Part shown: positions 1-9,062 of the stretch, one piece after another
Layout of the letters: every line of letters starts with the position of its first letter
Numbering within the stretch: the first letter of the stretch is position 1
DNA from: Caldimonas thermodepolymerans
Lineage (GTDB): Bacteria; Pseudomonadota; Gammaproteobacteria; Burkholderiales; Burkholderiaceae_C
Length of the DNA: 64,000 nt
Assembly (NCBI RefSeq): GCF_015476235.1
Contig: NZ_CP064338.1
Span: forward strand, 868,001 to 932,000
Direction: 5' to 3'
The notes under the pieces: model-generated
What the model saw: the letters and a program-made list of their open reading frames with translations, nothing else
What the model was told of the DNA's origin: nothing
The model's database searches: none
Program-made: the position numbers and the translations under genes

Positions 1-398
1 CGCGCAAGCTGGGCTACCTGCTCGACAGCGACGTGATCGTGCCGAACAAGGACGAGCTGCTGCACGTGGCGCTCACGCAGGCCAAGGCGATGTACGACAG
101 CGGCTATCGGCCGCCGCACAAGGCCGTCTTCCCGGTGGCCGGCCGCTCGGCCAAGGCGACCATCGTCGGCCAGCTGGTGAACATGCGCGACGGCGGCTTC
201 ATCAGCCAGCATGACTTCCACCTGGCCAGCCTGATCGCCGACGTGGTCTGCGGCGGCGACGTCGAGGCCGGCTCGCTGGTGAACGAGGAATACCTGATGG
301 GCCTGGAGCGCAAGCACTTCTGCGCGCTGCTGGACCACCCCAAGACCCAAGAACGCATCATGGGCATGCTGCAGACCGGCAAGCCCGTGCGCAACTGA
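1..398 (+). CDS. 3-hydroxyacyl-CoA dehydrogenase/enoyl-CoA hydratase, C-terminal fragment
   Basis: This is the last 131 residues of a gene that begins before the window; the reading frame starts at base 3. The fragment matches the C-terminal end of FadN-type multifunctional proteins, which carry a 3-hydroxyacyl-CoA dehydrogenase domain followed by a crotonase-like domain and end in a tail resembling GMLQTGKPVRN. These proteins oxidise 3-hydroxyacyl-CoA in cytoplasmic beta-oxidation. The stop lies 15 bases before a thiolase, the usual partner that performs the last step, so the two are probably cotranscribed. The NAD-binding and catalytic residues lie outside the window, so the assignment rests on the tail and the neighbour. 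Confidence 0.8.
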   Translation, partial: RKLGYLLDSDVIVPNKDELLHVALTQAKAMYDSGYRPPHKAVFPVAGRSAKATIVGQLVNMRDGGFISQHDFHLASLIADVVCGGDVEAGSLVNEEYLMGLERKHFCALLDHPKTQERIMGMLQTGKPVRN

Positions 399-413
399 TC
401 GGAGTCAATCGAC

Positions 414-1613
414 ATGAGCAAGCAAGTTCAAGAGGCCTACATCGTTGCCGCCACGCGCACTCCGATCGGCAAGGCCGGGCGCGGCTACTTCAAGAACACC
501 CGCCCGGACGACCTGCTGGTCAAGGCCATCCAGGGCGCGCTGGCCCAGGTGCCCAACCTGGATCCGCAGGCGATCGAGGACGCCATCATCGGCTGCGCCA
601 TGCCCGAGGCCGAACAGGGCATGAACGTGGCGCGCATCGCCGCGCTGCTGGCCGGCCTGCCGAACACGGTGGGCGGCGTGACGATCAACCGCTTCTGCGC
701 CTCGGGCCTGACCGCGGTGCAGATGGCTGCCGACCGCATCCGCGTCGGCGAGGCCGACGTGATGATCGCCGGCGGCACCGAGTCGATGAGCATGGTGCCG
801 ATGGGCGGCATCAAGCCCTCGTTCAACCCGGCCGTGTTCGCCCGTGACGAGAACGTCGGCATCGCCTACGGCATGGGCCTGACGGCCGAGAAGGTGGCCG
901 AGCGCTGGAAGGTCTCGCGCGAGGCGCAGGACGAGTTCTCGCTGCAGTCGCACCAGAAGGCGCTCAAGGCGATCCAGTCCGGCGAGTTCAAGGACGAGAT
1001 CACCCCGGTGGAAATCGTCGAGCGCTTCCCCGACCTGGCCACCGGCGAGGTCGTCACGCGCACCCGCACGGTCGACGTCGACGAGGGCCCGCGTCCCGAC
1101 ACCTCGCTGGACAGCCTGGCCAAGCTCAAGCCGGTGTTCGCCGCCAAGGGCAGCGTCACGGCGGGCAACAGCTCGCAGACCTCCGACGGCGCCGGCTGCC
1201 TGATCCTGGCCAGCGAAGCCGCGGTCAAGCGCTTCAACCTGCAGCCGCTGGCGCGCTTCGTCAGCTTCGCGATCAAGGGCGTGCCGCCCGAGATCATGGG
1301 CATCGGCCCGATCGAGGCCATCCCGGCGGCGCTGAAGTACGCCGGCCTGACCAAGGACCAGCTGGACTGGATCGAGCTGAACGAGGCCTTCGCGGCGCAG
1401 TCGCTGGCGGTGCTGAACACGCTGGAGATCGACCGCAGCAAGGTCAACCCGATGGGCGGCGCGATCGCGCTGGGCCACCCGCTGGGCGCGACCGGCGCGA
1501 TCCGCTCGGCCACGGTGGTGCACGCGCTGCGCCGCCACAACCTGAAGTACGGCATGGTGACGATGTGCGTCGGCACCGGCCAGGGCGCGGCGGGCATCTT
1601 CGAACGGGTGTGA
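414..1613 (+). CDS. fadA: acetyl-CoA C-acyltransferase (FadA-type thiolase)
   Basis: This 399-residue degradative thiolase cleaves 3-ketoacyl-CoA with CoA to give acetyl-CoA and a shortened acyl-CoA. The nucleophile is Cys95 in NRFCASG, His355 lies in GHPLGATGA, and the acid/base Cys385 lies in CVGTGQG, so all three catalytic positions of the family are intact. The length is typical. The start is supported by GGAG at 401-404, nine bases before the ATG. It follows the hydroxyacyl-CoA dehydrogenase fragment by 15 bases and is closed by a strong hairpin, so the two form the end of a beta-oxidation operon. Confidence 0.93.
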   Translation: MSKQVQEAYIVAATRTPIGKAGRGYFKNTRPDDLLVKAIQGALAQVPNLDPQAIEDAIIGCAMPEAEQGMNVARIAALLAGLPNTVGGVTINRFCASGLTAVQMAADRIRVGEADVMIAGGTESMSMVPMGGIKPSFNPAVFARDENVGIAYGMGLTAEKVAERWKVSREAQDEFSLQSHQKALKAIQSGEFKDEITPVEIVERFPDLATGEVVTRTRTVDVDEGPRPDTSLDSLAKLKPVFAAKGSVTAGNSSQTSDGAGCLILASEAAVKRFNLQPLARFVSFAIKGVPPEIMGIGPIEAIPAALKYAGLTKDQLDWIELNEAFAAQSLAVLNTLEIDRSKVNPMGGAIALGHPLGATGAIRSATVVHALRRHNLKYGMVTMCVGTGQGAAGIFERV

Positions 1614-1632
1614 TGCCGACCCGGTGAGCGCG

Positions 1633-1664
1633 CAAGGGCCGCCATCCGCAAGGGGCGGCCCTTG
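1633..1664 (+). terminator. hairpin terminator after the thiolase
   Basis: An 11-bp perfect stem (1633-1643 paired with 1654-1664) with a 10-nt loop lies 20 bases after the thiolase stop. It is followed by a short T-containing stretch (TCGTTT). It most likely ends the beta-oxidation transcript, because the next gene has its own Shine-Dalgarno sequence and a separate leader. Confidence 0.7.
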
Positions 1665-1743
1665 TCGTTTGGGGGACATGCAGCCGGTGCGGTCCTGCCG
1701 CAGCATGTCCGACAATGTCCACCCCCATCCCTCAGGAGACAGC

Positions 1744-2508
1744 ATGAGCATCAAGACTGCCGTCCTCAACGGCGTGCAGACCATCGAGATGGCGCGGCCG
1801 GAGAAGAAGAACGCACTGACCATCGCGATGTACCAGGCCATGGCCGACGCGCTGAAGGCGGCGCAGGCCGACGCCGCGGTGCGCGCGGTGCTGATCACCG
1901 GCCAGCCGGGCATCTTCACCTCGGGCAACGACCTGGAGGACTTCATGCAGCGCCCGCCGCAGGGCGCCGACTCGCCGGTCTTCCAGTTCATGGAGGCGCT
2001 GCGCGGCTGCGACAAGCCGGTGGTGGCGGCCGTCACCGGCGCGGCGATCGGCATCGGCACGACCATGCTGATGCACTGCGACCTGGTCTATGCCTCGGAC
2101 GAATCGCGCTTTGCGATGCCCTTCACCGGCCTGGGCCTGGTGCCGGAGTTCGCCTCCAGCCTGCTGCTGCCGCTGCACGCGGGGCGCCTGAAGGCCGCGG
2201 AGAAGCTGCTGCTGGGCGACCCCTTCGGCGCCGAGGACGCGCTGGAGATGCGGCTGGTCAACGCCATCCTGCCGGCCTCGGAAGTGGTGAATCACGCGCG
2301 CCGCATCGCCGAGCGCTTCAACGCGCTGCCGCCGGCAGCGGTGCGCGAGACCAAGAAGCTGCTGCGCCGCGGGCTGGAGCAGATGGTCAAGGAGGCCATC
2401 GCGACCGAGGGCGAGCTGTTCGCGCAGCGCCTGCGCAGTCCGGAGGCGCGCGAGGCCTTCCAGGCATTCTTCGAGAAGCGCAAGCCGGACTTCAGCCAGT
2501 TCCAGTGA
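1744..2508 (+). CDS. enoyl-CoA hydratase/isomerase family protein (isomerase-like)
   Basis: This 254-residue crotonase-fold protein acts on enoyl-CoA thioesters. The start at 1744 is chosen because AGGAG at 1734-1738 lies five bases upstream; the frame stays open further upstream but shows no family similarity there. The oxyanion-hole region is present around residues 58-66 and 100-106. Hydratases have two catalytic glutamates. Here the first position is Thr107 (GIGTTML), while the second is kept as Glu135 in LGLVPEFASS. A single acid in that context is characteristic of delta3-delta2-enoyl-CoA isomerases, so isomerisation of unsaturated acyl-CoA is more likely than hydration. It stands alone after the terminator and just before an SGNH hydrolase. 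Confidence 0.85.
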   Translation: MSIKTAVLNGVQTIEMARPEKKNALTIAMYQAMADALKAAQADAAVRAVLITGQPGIFTSGNDLEDFMQRPPQGADSPVFQFMEALRGCDKPVVAAVTGAAIGIGTTMLMHCDLVYASDESRFAMPFTGLGLVPEFASSLLLPLHAGRLKAAEKLLLGDPFGAEDALEMRLVNAILPASEVVNHARRIAERFNALPPAAVRETKKLLRRGLEQMVKEAIATEGELFAQRLRSPEAREAFQAFFEKRKPDFSQFQ

Positions 2509-2527
2509 CACCGCCTGCACGCGCGGC

Positions 2528-3325
2528 ATGGCCGGCACCTTCACCAAGCTGACGCTGGGCCCGCTGCTGCTGGCGCAGGGGGCGCGCACCCGCAGGCGGG
2601 CACTGCAGCTGCCCGAGGCGGCCGGCCCGCGCCAAGGGCTGGCAGGCGACGCGCAGGCCGGTGCGTCGCCGCTGCGGCTGCTGATCGTCGGCGATTCCTC
2701 CGCCGCGGGGGTGGGGGCGCCCACGCAGGACGAAGCGCTGGCCGGGCAGCTGGCGCAGGCCCTGGTGCGCCAGCTCGGGCAGCCGGTGGCCTGGCAGCTG
2801 GTCGCCCGCACCGGGCTGACCACGCAGGGGGCGATCGCCTGGCTGCAGGAGCGGCCGCCCGCGCCGTGCGACGTGGTGCTGGTGGTGCTGGGCGTCAACG
2901 ACGTGCTGGCCCAGGTGCCGCCGGCGCGCGCGGTGGCCGAGCGCGAGGCCCTGTGGCATCACCTGCGCGAGCGGTGCAGGCCGCGGTTGTGCCTGTGGTC
3001 GGCGGTGCCGCCGCTGGAACAGTTTCCGTTGCTGCCCTGGCCCCTGCGCAGCGTGCTGGGGCACGACGCACGCCGGCTCAACGAGGCGCAGGCGCGCTGG
3101 GCTGTCGAGCGCGGCATCATGCACGTGGCGCTGCCGGGCACGCTGCCGGACGGGCGCCCCGCGGTGGCGGAGATGGCCGAGGATGGCTTCCATCCCGGCC
3201 CGGCGCTGTACCGCCGCTGGGGCGAGGCGCTCGCGGCCCTGATCGCGCAGCGCTGGCAGCCGGCCGGGCCGGGGTTGTCGGCCGGGGCCCACCTGCCCAC
3301 GCTGGCGCTCGCCCGGCGCACCTGA
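2528..3325 (+). CDS. SGNH/GDSL-family hydrolase
   Basis: This 265-residue protein has the blocks of SGNH esterases. The nucleophile serine lies in IVGDSSAAGVG (block I, about residues 54-64), the oxyanion asparagine in VLGVNDV (block III, about residues 120-126), and the Asp-His pair in EDGFHPG near residue 220. The family hydrolyses esters or acyl groups, and the physiological substrate cannot be inferred. There is no convincing signal peptide and no lipobox, so a cytoplasmic or loosely exported enzyme is likely. The gene starts 19 bases after the isomerase with no strong Shine-Dalgarno sequence, suggesting cotranscription. It converges on the debranching-enzyme gene with 15 bases between stops. 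Confidence 0.8.
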   Translation: MAGTFTKLTLGPLLLAQGARTRRRALQLPEAAGPRQGLAGDAQAGASPLRLLIVGDSSAAGVGAPTQDEALAGQLAQALVRQLGQPVAWQLVARTGLTTQGAIAWLQERPPAPCDVVLVVLGVNDVLAQVPPARAVAEREALWHHLRERCRPRLCLWSAVPPLEQFPLLPWPLRSVLGHDARRLNEAQARWAVERGIMHVALPGTLPDGRPAVAEMAEDGFHPGPALYRRWGEALAALIAQRWQPAGPGLSAGAHLPTLALARRT

Positions 3326-3340
3326 CGGGCGCGTGGCGGC

Positions 3341-5497
3341 TCAGAGCGTCATGCGCACCGCGACGTCGCCGCTCTTGCGCGTGACCTCCACGCCGACGTT
3401 GTTGTCATAGCGCTGCAGCAGCAGGTCGATCGACGCGTCGCCGAGCGGCAGCTGGCGGATCTGCAGCCAGTCGATGAAGCGCGGCAGGCGCGCGCCCTGC
3501 AACGAGACCTCGCGCCGGCTGGCCGACACGCCCAGGCCCAGGCAGGCCTGCACCATCGCGAACACCGCCGCGGCGGCCCAGGCCTGCGGCGCACAGGCCA
3601 CCGGGTACAGCGTCGGGCCTTCCGACGGCCGGCGCGGGAAGCCGCAGAACAGCTCGGGCAGGCGGTGCTGGCCGAAGTAGTGGCTGGCATCGAACAACCC
3701 GCTCATCACCTCCAGCGCCGCCTCGGTGTGCCCGTAGCGCGCCATGCCGGCGGCGATCAGCGCGTTGTCGTGCGGCCAGATCGAGCCGTTGTGGTAGGAC
3801 ATCGGGTTGTAGCGCGCCTGGCCGCCCGCGACCGTGCGGATGCCCCAGCCGGAATAGAAGTCCGGCTGCAGGAAGCGTTGCGTCATGCGCGCGGCATGCT
3901 CGGGCGAGGCGATGCCGGTCCACAGCGCGTGCCCGGCGTTGGAGGTCGCGATCCGGCAAGGCCGCTTTTCGCCGTCCAGCGCGAGCGCGTAGACGCCCAG
4001 CTCCTCGCACCAGAACTGCGCCTGGAAGCGCTGCTTCAGCTCCGCGGCCTCGTCGCGCAGCCGCGCGGCCAGCGCCTCGTCGTCCATCAGGACCGCCAGT
4101 TCGGCGGCGCGCAGCTTGGCTTCGTAGACGTAGCCTTGCACCTCGCACAGCGCGATCGGCGCCACGGCCGGGCTGCCGTCGGCGTGGAACACCGAATCGC
4201 TGGAGTCCTTCCAGCCCTGCTGCGACAGGCCATCCTTGCTGCGCTGGGCGTATTCGACGAACCCGTCGCCGTCGCGGTCGCCGTAGCGGTCGATCCACTG
4301 CAGCGCAAGCAGGATGTGCGGCCAGATCGTGCGGATGAACGCCAGGTCGCCGGTGCGCTCGTGGTAGGCGCCGGCCAGGCTGACGAACAGCGGCGTGGCG
4401 TCGACGGTGCCGTAGTAGCGGTCGAACGGCACCTCGCGCGTGTGCGCCATCTCGCACTTGCGTGCCTCGTGCAGGATCTTGCCCGGCTCGGCGTCGCGCT
4501 CGGGCTGCTCCTCGGTGGCCTGGGTCGATGCGAGGAAGGCCAGCACCCCGCGCGCCAGCGACGGGTCCATCCACAGCATCTGGCGCGCGGTCAGGATGCC
4601 GTCGCGCCCGAACGTGGTCGAATACCAGGGTACCCCGGCGTACGGGTAGGGCCCGGTCTTCAGCTGGGTGGTCAGCATCGCCAGGTCGGCCGCCGAGCGC
4701 CTGAACCACAGGTTCATCAGCGGGTTGGACGATTCCAGCGTGCACTGGCGCAGCAGCGTCGAGTGCCGGGCCTCGGCATTGTCCCGGTAGGCCATCTCGT
4801 AGCTGGGCAGGTGGCGCTCGACGTCGTCGGGCTCGCAGCTGACGCACAGGTAGAAGTGCGCCTCCTCCTTGGGATGCAGCTCCACCTCGAACGCGGCCTC
4901 GGATTCGCTGATCGCCACCGGCTGCGGGCGCAGCAGGATGCGGGTGCGGCGCACCCGGCCATCCAGCCCCCGGTAGCCCAGCACCACCTCGCTGCGGCCC
5001 ACCTGTGCGGGCAGGTGCTCGCCGTGGCGGCTGCGCGCGGTGCCACGCACCTCGAACAGGTCGGTGAAATCGGCCCCGTAGCGCAGCGACAGGCGCAGCC
5101 GGGCCGGCTCGGTGCCGTGGTTGGTGAGCCGGATGTGCTCGTGGCAGGCGCCCTGCCACAGCACCTTGGCGCGGAAGACGTGCACCGTCCCCTTGAGCAC
5201 GCCGTGGCGGGGCAGGTCCGGGTTCATCAGCTCGACGATCAGCAGGCTGTTGTCGTCCTTGACCGCCGAGCCCAGGAACAGCGGCCGCATGCCCTCGACC
5301 AGCAGCTCCAGGTGCGAGAGGTAGCGCGTGTCCTCGTGGTACAGGCCCTGCTCGCCCTGGCCCAGGGTGCGGATGTCGCCGTAGCGGTCCAGCAGCAGGA
5401 AGGTGTCGTCGTGCTTGAGCACGTGGGGCTGCGCTTCGGCACGGGCGGCCTGGGCCGCCACGTACCATTTGTCGCCGACACGGATGGCGTCCACCAT
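3341..5497 (-). CDS. amylo-alpha-1,6-glucosidase / glycogen-debranching-type enzyme
   Basis: This 718-residue protein has the two-part layout of bacterial glycogen debranching enzymes: an N-terminal beta-rich GDE domain (about residues 25-230) and a C-terminal (alpha/alpha)6 glucoamylase-like domain (about 290-690). The second domain contains GVPWYSTTFGRDG and WKDSSDS motifs near the expected active site. It is expected to hydrolyse alpha-1,6 branches or act on a related alpha-glucan. I chose the start at 5497 because GAGG lies just upstream and the protein begins MVDAIRVGD; an upstream extension is alanine-rich and unlike the family. A GT4 glycosyltransferase lies 105 bases upstream on the same strand, which suggests a small carbohydrate-storage or trehalose/glucan unit. 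Confidence 0.88.
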   Translation of the reverse strand: MVDAIRVGDKWYVAAQAARAEAQPHVLKHDDTFLLLDRYGDIRTLGQGEQGLYHEDTRYLSHLELLVEGMRPLFLGSAVKDDNSLLIVELMNPDLPRHGVLKGTVHVFRAKVLWQGACHEHIRLTNHGTEPARLRLSLRYGADFTDLFEVRGTARSRHGEHLPAQVGRSEVVLGYRGLDGRVRRTRILLRPQPVAISESEAAFEVELHPKEEAHFYLCVSCEPDDVERHLPSYEMAYRDNAEARHSTLLRQCTLESSNPLMNLWFRRSAADLAMLTTQLKTGPYPYAGVPWYSTTFGRDGILTARQMLWMDPSLARGVLAFLASTQATEEQPERDAEPGKILHEARKCEMAHTREVPFDRYYGTVDATPLFVSLAGAYHERTGDLAFIRTIWPHILLALQWIDRYGDRDGDGFVEYAQRSKDGLSQQGWKDSSDSVFHADGSPAVAPIALCEVQGYVYEAKLRAAELAVLMDDEALAARLRDEAAELKQRFQAQFWCEELGVYALALDGEKRPCRIATSNAGHALWTGIASPEHAARMTQRFLQPDFYSGWGIRTVAGGQARYNPMSYHNGSIWPHDNALIAAGMARYGHTEAALEVMSGLFDASHYFGQHRLPELFCGFPRRPSEGPTLYPVACAPQAWAAAAVFAMVQACLGLGVSASRREVSLQGARLPRFIDWLQIRQLPLGDASIDLLLQRYDNNVGVEVTRKSGDVAVRMTL

Positions 5498-5602
5498 GGT
5501 CCTCGCTTTCTTACCGGCAGTTCGTTCATGTGCGGGCGCTGCGGCAGCGGCAGCTGCACCCGATGCAGCTGCCAGCAGCACAAAACGCGCCCGAAGCGGC
5601 GG

Positions 5603-6673
5603 TCAGTCGACCATTTCCGCCGCGCGGGGGGCCGAGGGGCGTTGCGAGCGGCTGTCGAGCAGGCTCTGGTAGAGGTCCACGTAGCGCGCGGCCATCGTGT
5701 CGGAGGTGAAGCGGCGCTCGAACTCCGCGCGGATGCGCCGGCGGTCGAGCTCGCCGACGCAGCGCGCCGCCGCGATCGCGGCCTTGACGTCGTCGACGAT
5801 CCAGCCGGTCACGCCGTCGGTCATCACCTCGGGCACCGAGCCGTGGCGGAACGCGATGACCGGCGTGCCGCAGGCAAAGGCCTCGATCATCACCAGGCCG
5901 AACGGCTCCGGCCAGTCGATCGGGAACAGCAGGGCGCGGGCCTTGCCGATGAAGTCGTTCTTCTGCGCATCGTCGATCTCGCCGACGAACTCGATCAGCG
6001 GATGGTCCAGCAGCGGGCGGATCTCGTGCTCGAAGTAGCGCCGGTCGGCCTCGTCGACCTTGGCGGCGATGCGCAACCGCGTGCCGCAGGCCTTGGCGAT
6101 CTCGATGGCGCGGTCGACGCGCTTTTCCGGCGAGATGCGGCCGACGAAGGCGAAGTAGTCCTCCGGCTCGTCGTGGAAGCGGTACAGGCTGCCGGGCAGG
6201 CCGTGGTAGACCGTGCCGATCCAGTGCGCGTGCGGCAGGGGCCGGCGCTGGTGGTTGGAGATCGACACCACCGGCATGTCGTGGAAATGGCGGTGCAGCG
6301 GCGCCAGGTCCGGCAGGTCCAGGCGGCCGTGGAAGGTGGTCACGCACGGGGTGGTGCTGCGCCGCGCCAGCGGATAGTGCAGGAAATCGACGTGGAAGTG
6401 GATCACGTCGAACTGGTCGGCGCGGCGGAACACCTCGTCCACCATCATCGTGTGCCAGGGCAGCCAGTCGGGCCGGCGCGGGTCCAGCCGCAGGCTGCGC
6501 TCGACGATGGGCACCAGCTCGGCCGAGGTGACCGAATCGCCGCTGGCGAACAGGGTGACGTCGTGCCCCAGCGCGATCAGCGCCTCGGTCAGGTAGGAAA
6601 CGACACGTTCGGTGCCGCCGTAGGCTTTGGGCGGCACGCTTTCGAACAAGGGGGCGACTTGCGCGATCCTCAT
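5603..6673 (-). CDS. glycosyltransferase family 4 protein
   Basis: This 356-residue GT-B fold enzyme transfers a sugar from an activated donor. The N-terminal acceptor domain begins with APLFESVPPKAYGGTERVV, the typical GT4 glycine-rich loop. The C-terminal donor-binding motif is EPFGLVMIEAFACGTPVIA, with the conserved glutamates at 256 and 264. Start 6673 is preceded by a strong GGAGG, and the upstream extension is rejected. It is encoded just ahead of the debranching-type enzyme on the same strand. That pairing is common in proteobacteria, where the GT4 is annotated only generically, so its acceptor (glucan, trehalose or glucosylglycerate type) remains open. Confidence 0.87.
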   Translation of the reverse strand: MRIAQVAPLFESVPPKAYGGTERVVSYLTEALIALGHDVTLFASGDSVTSAELVPIVERSLRLDPRRPDWLPWHTMMVDEVFRRADQFDVIHFHVDFLHYPLARRSTTPCVTTFHGRLDLPDLAPLHRHFHDMPVVSISNHQRRPLPHAHWIGTVYHGLPGSLYRFHDEPEDYFAFVGRISPEKRVDRAIEIAKACGTRLRIAAKVDEADRRYFEHEIRPLLDHPLIEFVGEIDDAQKNDFIGKARALLFPIDWPEPFGLVMIEAFACGTPVIAFRHGSVPEVMTDGVTGWIVDDVKAAIAAARCVGELDRRRIRAEFERRFTSDTMAARYVDLYQSLLDSRSQRPSAPRAAEMVD

Positions 6674-6767
6674 GCAGCCTCCGTCTTTGCAGTCGGTCAA
6701 AGCCGCCGGGATCATGGGGGCGCATCGCCGGATTTCAAGGGGGGTACCGGCGCCGCACCGCGCAGGT

Positions 6768-7193
6768 TCAGCCCTTCGGGATCTCGCGCGGCTTGCCTTC
6801 CTGGTCGATCGCGACGAAGGTCAGGTTGGCCTCGGTCACCTTGACCACATGCAGTGCGGCCGGATTGCGTTCCGCATAGACTTCGACGTGGACCGTGATG
6901 GAAGTCCGGCCCACTCGCTCGACGCGCGCGTAGAACGACAGCAGGTCGCCGATCGAGACGGGCTGCTTGAAGACGAACTGGTTGACCGAAACGGTGGTCA
7001 CGCGCCCCTTGGCAATGCGGGCGGGCAGCACCGAGCCGGCCAGGTCGACCTGCGCCATGATCCAGCCGCCGAAGATGTCGCCGTTCGCATTGGCGTCGGC
7101 AGGCATGGGCATGACGCGCAGGACGAGTTCCATGTCCTTGGGCAAACTCACAGGTGCGTCCTTGCGGGACGCAGGGCTCGAGGGGTCGGTCAT
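6768..7193 (-). CDS. acyl-CoA thioesterase, YciA-type hotdog fold
   Basis: This 141-residue single hotdog-domain protein hydrolyses acyl-CoA to the free acid and CoA in the cytoplasm. The family signature ANANGDIFGGWIMAQVD lies at residues 34-50, with Asn37 and Asp39 near the active site, followed by FVFKQPVSIGDLLSFYA. Its length matches E. coli YciA. The start has a GGAG just upstream. It is transcribed divergently from the ABC exporter, with 45 bases between the start codons, so promoters for both must lie close together or overlap the coding ends. Confidence 0.88.
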   Translation of the reverse strand: MTDPSSPASRKDAPVSLPKDMELVLRVMPMPADANANGDIFGGWIMAQVDLAGSVLPARIAKGRVTTVSVNQFVFKQPVSIGDLLSFYARVERVGRTSITVHVEVYAERNPAALHVVKVTEANLTFVAIDQEGKPREIPKG

Positions 7194-7238
7194 CGGCTCC
7201 AGGGCTCCAGACAGAAGTCAAGAACGAGATTCTCCACG

Positions 7239-9059
7239 ATGCGCCGTGTCGCCATGACCTTGCCCGAGCCCGCCGAACCGGCCGGCCCGGGCGTTGCCCC
7301 TCCGCGCTCCGACTGGGCCACGCTGCGGCGGCTGTTGCCTTACCTGTGGCAATACCGCGTTCGCGTCATGGTTGCCCTGGCCTTCCTGATCGGGGCCAAG
7401 CTCGCCAACGTCGGCGTGCCGCTGCTGCTCAAGGAGCTGGTCGATGCGCTGTCGATCCCGCCCGGGGACGCGCGCGCGCTGCTGGTGGTGCCGGTGGGGC
7501 TGCTGATCGCCTACGGCGCGCTGCGCCTGTCGACCTCGCTGTTCACCGAGCTGCGCGAGCTGGTGTTTGCCAAGGTCACCGAGGGGACGGTGCGCAGCAT
7601 CTCGCTGCAGGTGTTCCGCCACCTGCATTCGCTGAGCCTGCGCTTCCACCTGGAGCGCCAGACCGGCGGCATGACGCGCGACATCGAGCGCGGGGCGCGC
7701 GGCGTGCAGTCGCTGATCTCCTACTCGCTCTACAGCATCTTCCCGACGCTGGTCGAGGTGGGGCTGGTGCTGGCGCTGCTGGGCGTGAAGTTCGATGCGG
7801 TGTTCGTCTGGATCACGGTGGCGGCCCTGGCCTGTTACATCGCCTTCACGGTCGTCGTGACCGAGTGGCGCACCCAGTTCCGCAAGGCGATGAACGAGCT
7901 CGACTCGAGCACGCACACCAAGGCCATCGACTCGCTGCTGAACTACGAGACGGTCAAGTACTTCAACAACGAGGACTACGAGGCGCAGCGCTACGGCGAG
8001 AGCCTGGAGCGGCTGCGTCGCGCCAAGCTCAAGTCGCAGTCGAGCCTGTCGCTGCTCAACACCGGGCAGCAGCTGATCATCGCCACCGCGCTGGTGGCGA
8101 TGCTGTGGCGCGCCACCGAGGGCGTGGTGGCCGGCACGCTGACGCTGGGCGACCTGGTGATGGTCAACGCCTTCATGATCCAGCTGTACATCCCGCTCAA
8201 CTTCCTCGGCGTGGTGTACCGCGAGCTCAAGCAGTCGCTCACCGACCTGGAGCGCATGTTCGCGCTGATGGAGCGCGAGCGCGAGGTGGACGACCCGCCT
8301 GGTGCGCCGGACCTGGTGGTCATGCACGGCGAGGTGCGCTTCGAGCACGTGAGCTTCGGCTACGACGCGAACCGGCCGATCCTGCACGACGTGAGCTTCG
8401 AGATCCCGGCCGGGCACAAGGTGGCCGTGGTGGGCTCGTCGGGGGCGGGCAAGTCGACGCTGGCGCGCCTGCTGTTCCGCTTCTACGACGTGAACGCGGG
8501 CCGCATCACGATCGACGGGCAGGACATCCGCACCGTCACGCAGGCCAGCCTGCGCCGGCAGATCGGCATCGTGCCGCAGGACACGGTGCTGTTCAACGAC
8601 ACGGTCGAGTACAACATCGCCTACGGGCGTCCCGGCGCGACGCGCGAGGAGGTCGAGGCCGCCGCGCGGGCCGCGCACATCCACGACTTCATCGCCTCCA
8701 CGCCCAAGGGCTACGACACCATCGTCGGCGAGCGCGGGCTCAAGCTCTCGGGCGGCGAGAAGCAGCGCGTGGCCATCGCGCGCACGCTGCTGAAGAACCC
8801 GCCGATCCTGATCTTCGACGAAGCCACCTCGGCGCTGGACTCGGCCAACGAGCGCGCGATCCAGGCCGAGCTGGCGTCAGCGGCGCGCAACAAGACCGCG
8901 CTGGTGATCGCACACCGGTTGTCGACCGTGGTCGACGCCGACGAGATCCTGGTGATGGACGGCGGCCGCATCATCGAGCGCGGCACCCACGCGCAGCTGC
9001 TGGCCGCCGGCGGCCGCTACGCGCAGATGTGGGCGCTGCAGCAAAGCAGCAGCGAGTAG
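7239..9059 (+). CDS. ABC exporter, fused permease-ATPase, Atm1/HMT1 type
   Basis: This 606-residue half-transporter has an N-terminal six-helix membrane domain (about residues 40-330) and a C-terminal ATPase. Walker A is GSSGAGKS at 399-406, the signature LSGGE is at 503-507, and Walker B ILIFDE ends at Glu528, followed by ATSALD and the H-loop IAHRLSTV. The sequence around [14 protein letters not shown] is typical of the Atm1/HMT1 branch, which exports glutathione-linked metal or sulfur species. Two starts are possible, 7239 and 7254, both in frame and neither with a good Shine-Dalgarno sequence; I use the longer. It acts as a homodimer in the inner membrane. Confidence 0.9.
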   Translation: MRRVAMTLPEPAEPAGPGVAPPRSDWATLRRLLPYLWQYRVRVMVALAFLIGAKLANVGVPLLLKELVDALSIPPGDARALLVVPVGLLIAYGALRLSTSLFTELRELVFAKVTEGTVRSISLQVFRHLHSLSLRFHLERQTGGMTRDIERGARGVQSLISYSLYSIFPTLVEVGLVLALLGVKFDAVFVWITVAALACYIAFTVVVTEWRTQFRKAMNELDSSTHTKAIDSLLNYETVKYFNNEDYEAQRYGESLERLRRAKLKSQSSLSLLNTGQQLIIATALVAMLWRATEGVVAGTLTLGDLVMVNAFMIQLYIPLNFLGVVYRELKQSLTDLERMFALMEREREVDDPPGAPDLVVMHGEVRFEHVSFGYDANRPILHDVSFEIPAGHKVAVVGSSGAGKSTLARLLFRFYDVNAGRITIDGQDIRTVTQASLRRQIGIVPQDTVLFNDTVEYNIAYGRPGATREEVEAAARAAHIHDFIASTPKGYDTIVGERGLKLSGGEKQRVAIARTLLKNPPILIFDEATSALDSANERAIQAELASAARNKTALVIAHRLSTVVDADEILVMDGGRIIERGTHAQLLAAGGRYAQMWALQQSSSE

Positions 9060-9062
9060 GCC

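Noticed and set aside
3665..6844. A 1,059-codon open frame on the plus strand opposite the debranching-enzyme and GT4 genes
   Set aside because: It is a high-GC mirror frame: Arg/Ala/His/Gln/Val-rich, no domain, no Shine-Dalgarno sequence, and spans two well-supported minus-strand genes.
6627..7238. In-frame extension upstream of the ABC exporter
   Set aside because: It runs antisense through the thioesterase gene; family similarity begins near residue 20 of the chosen protein.
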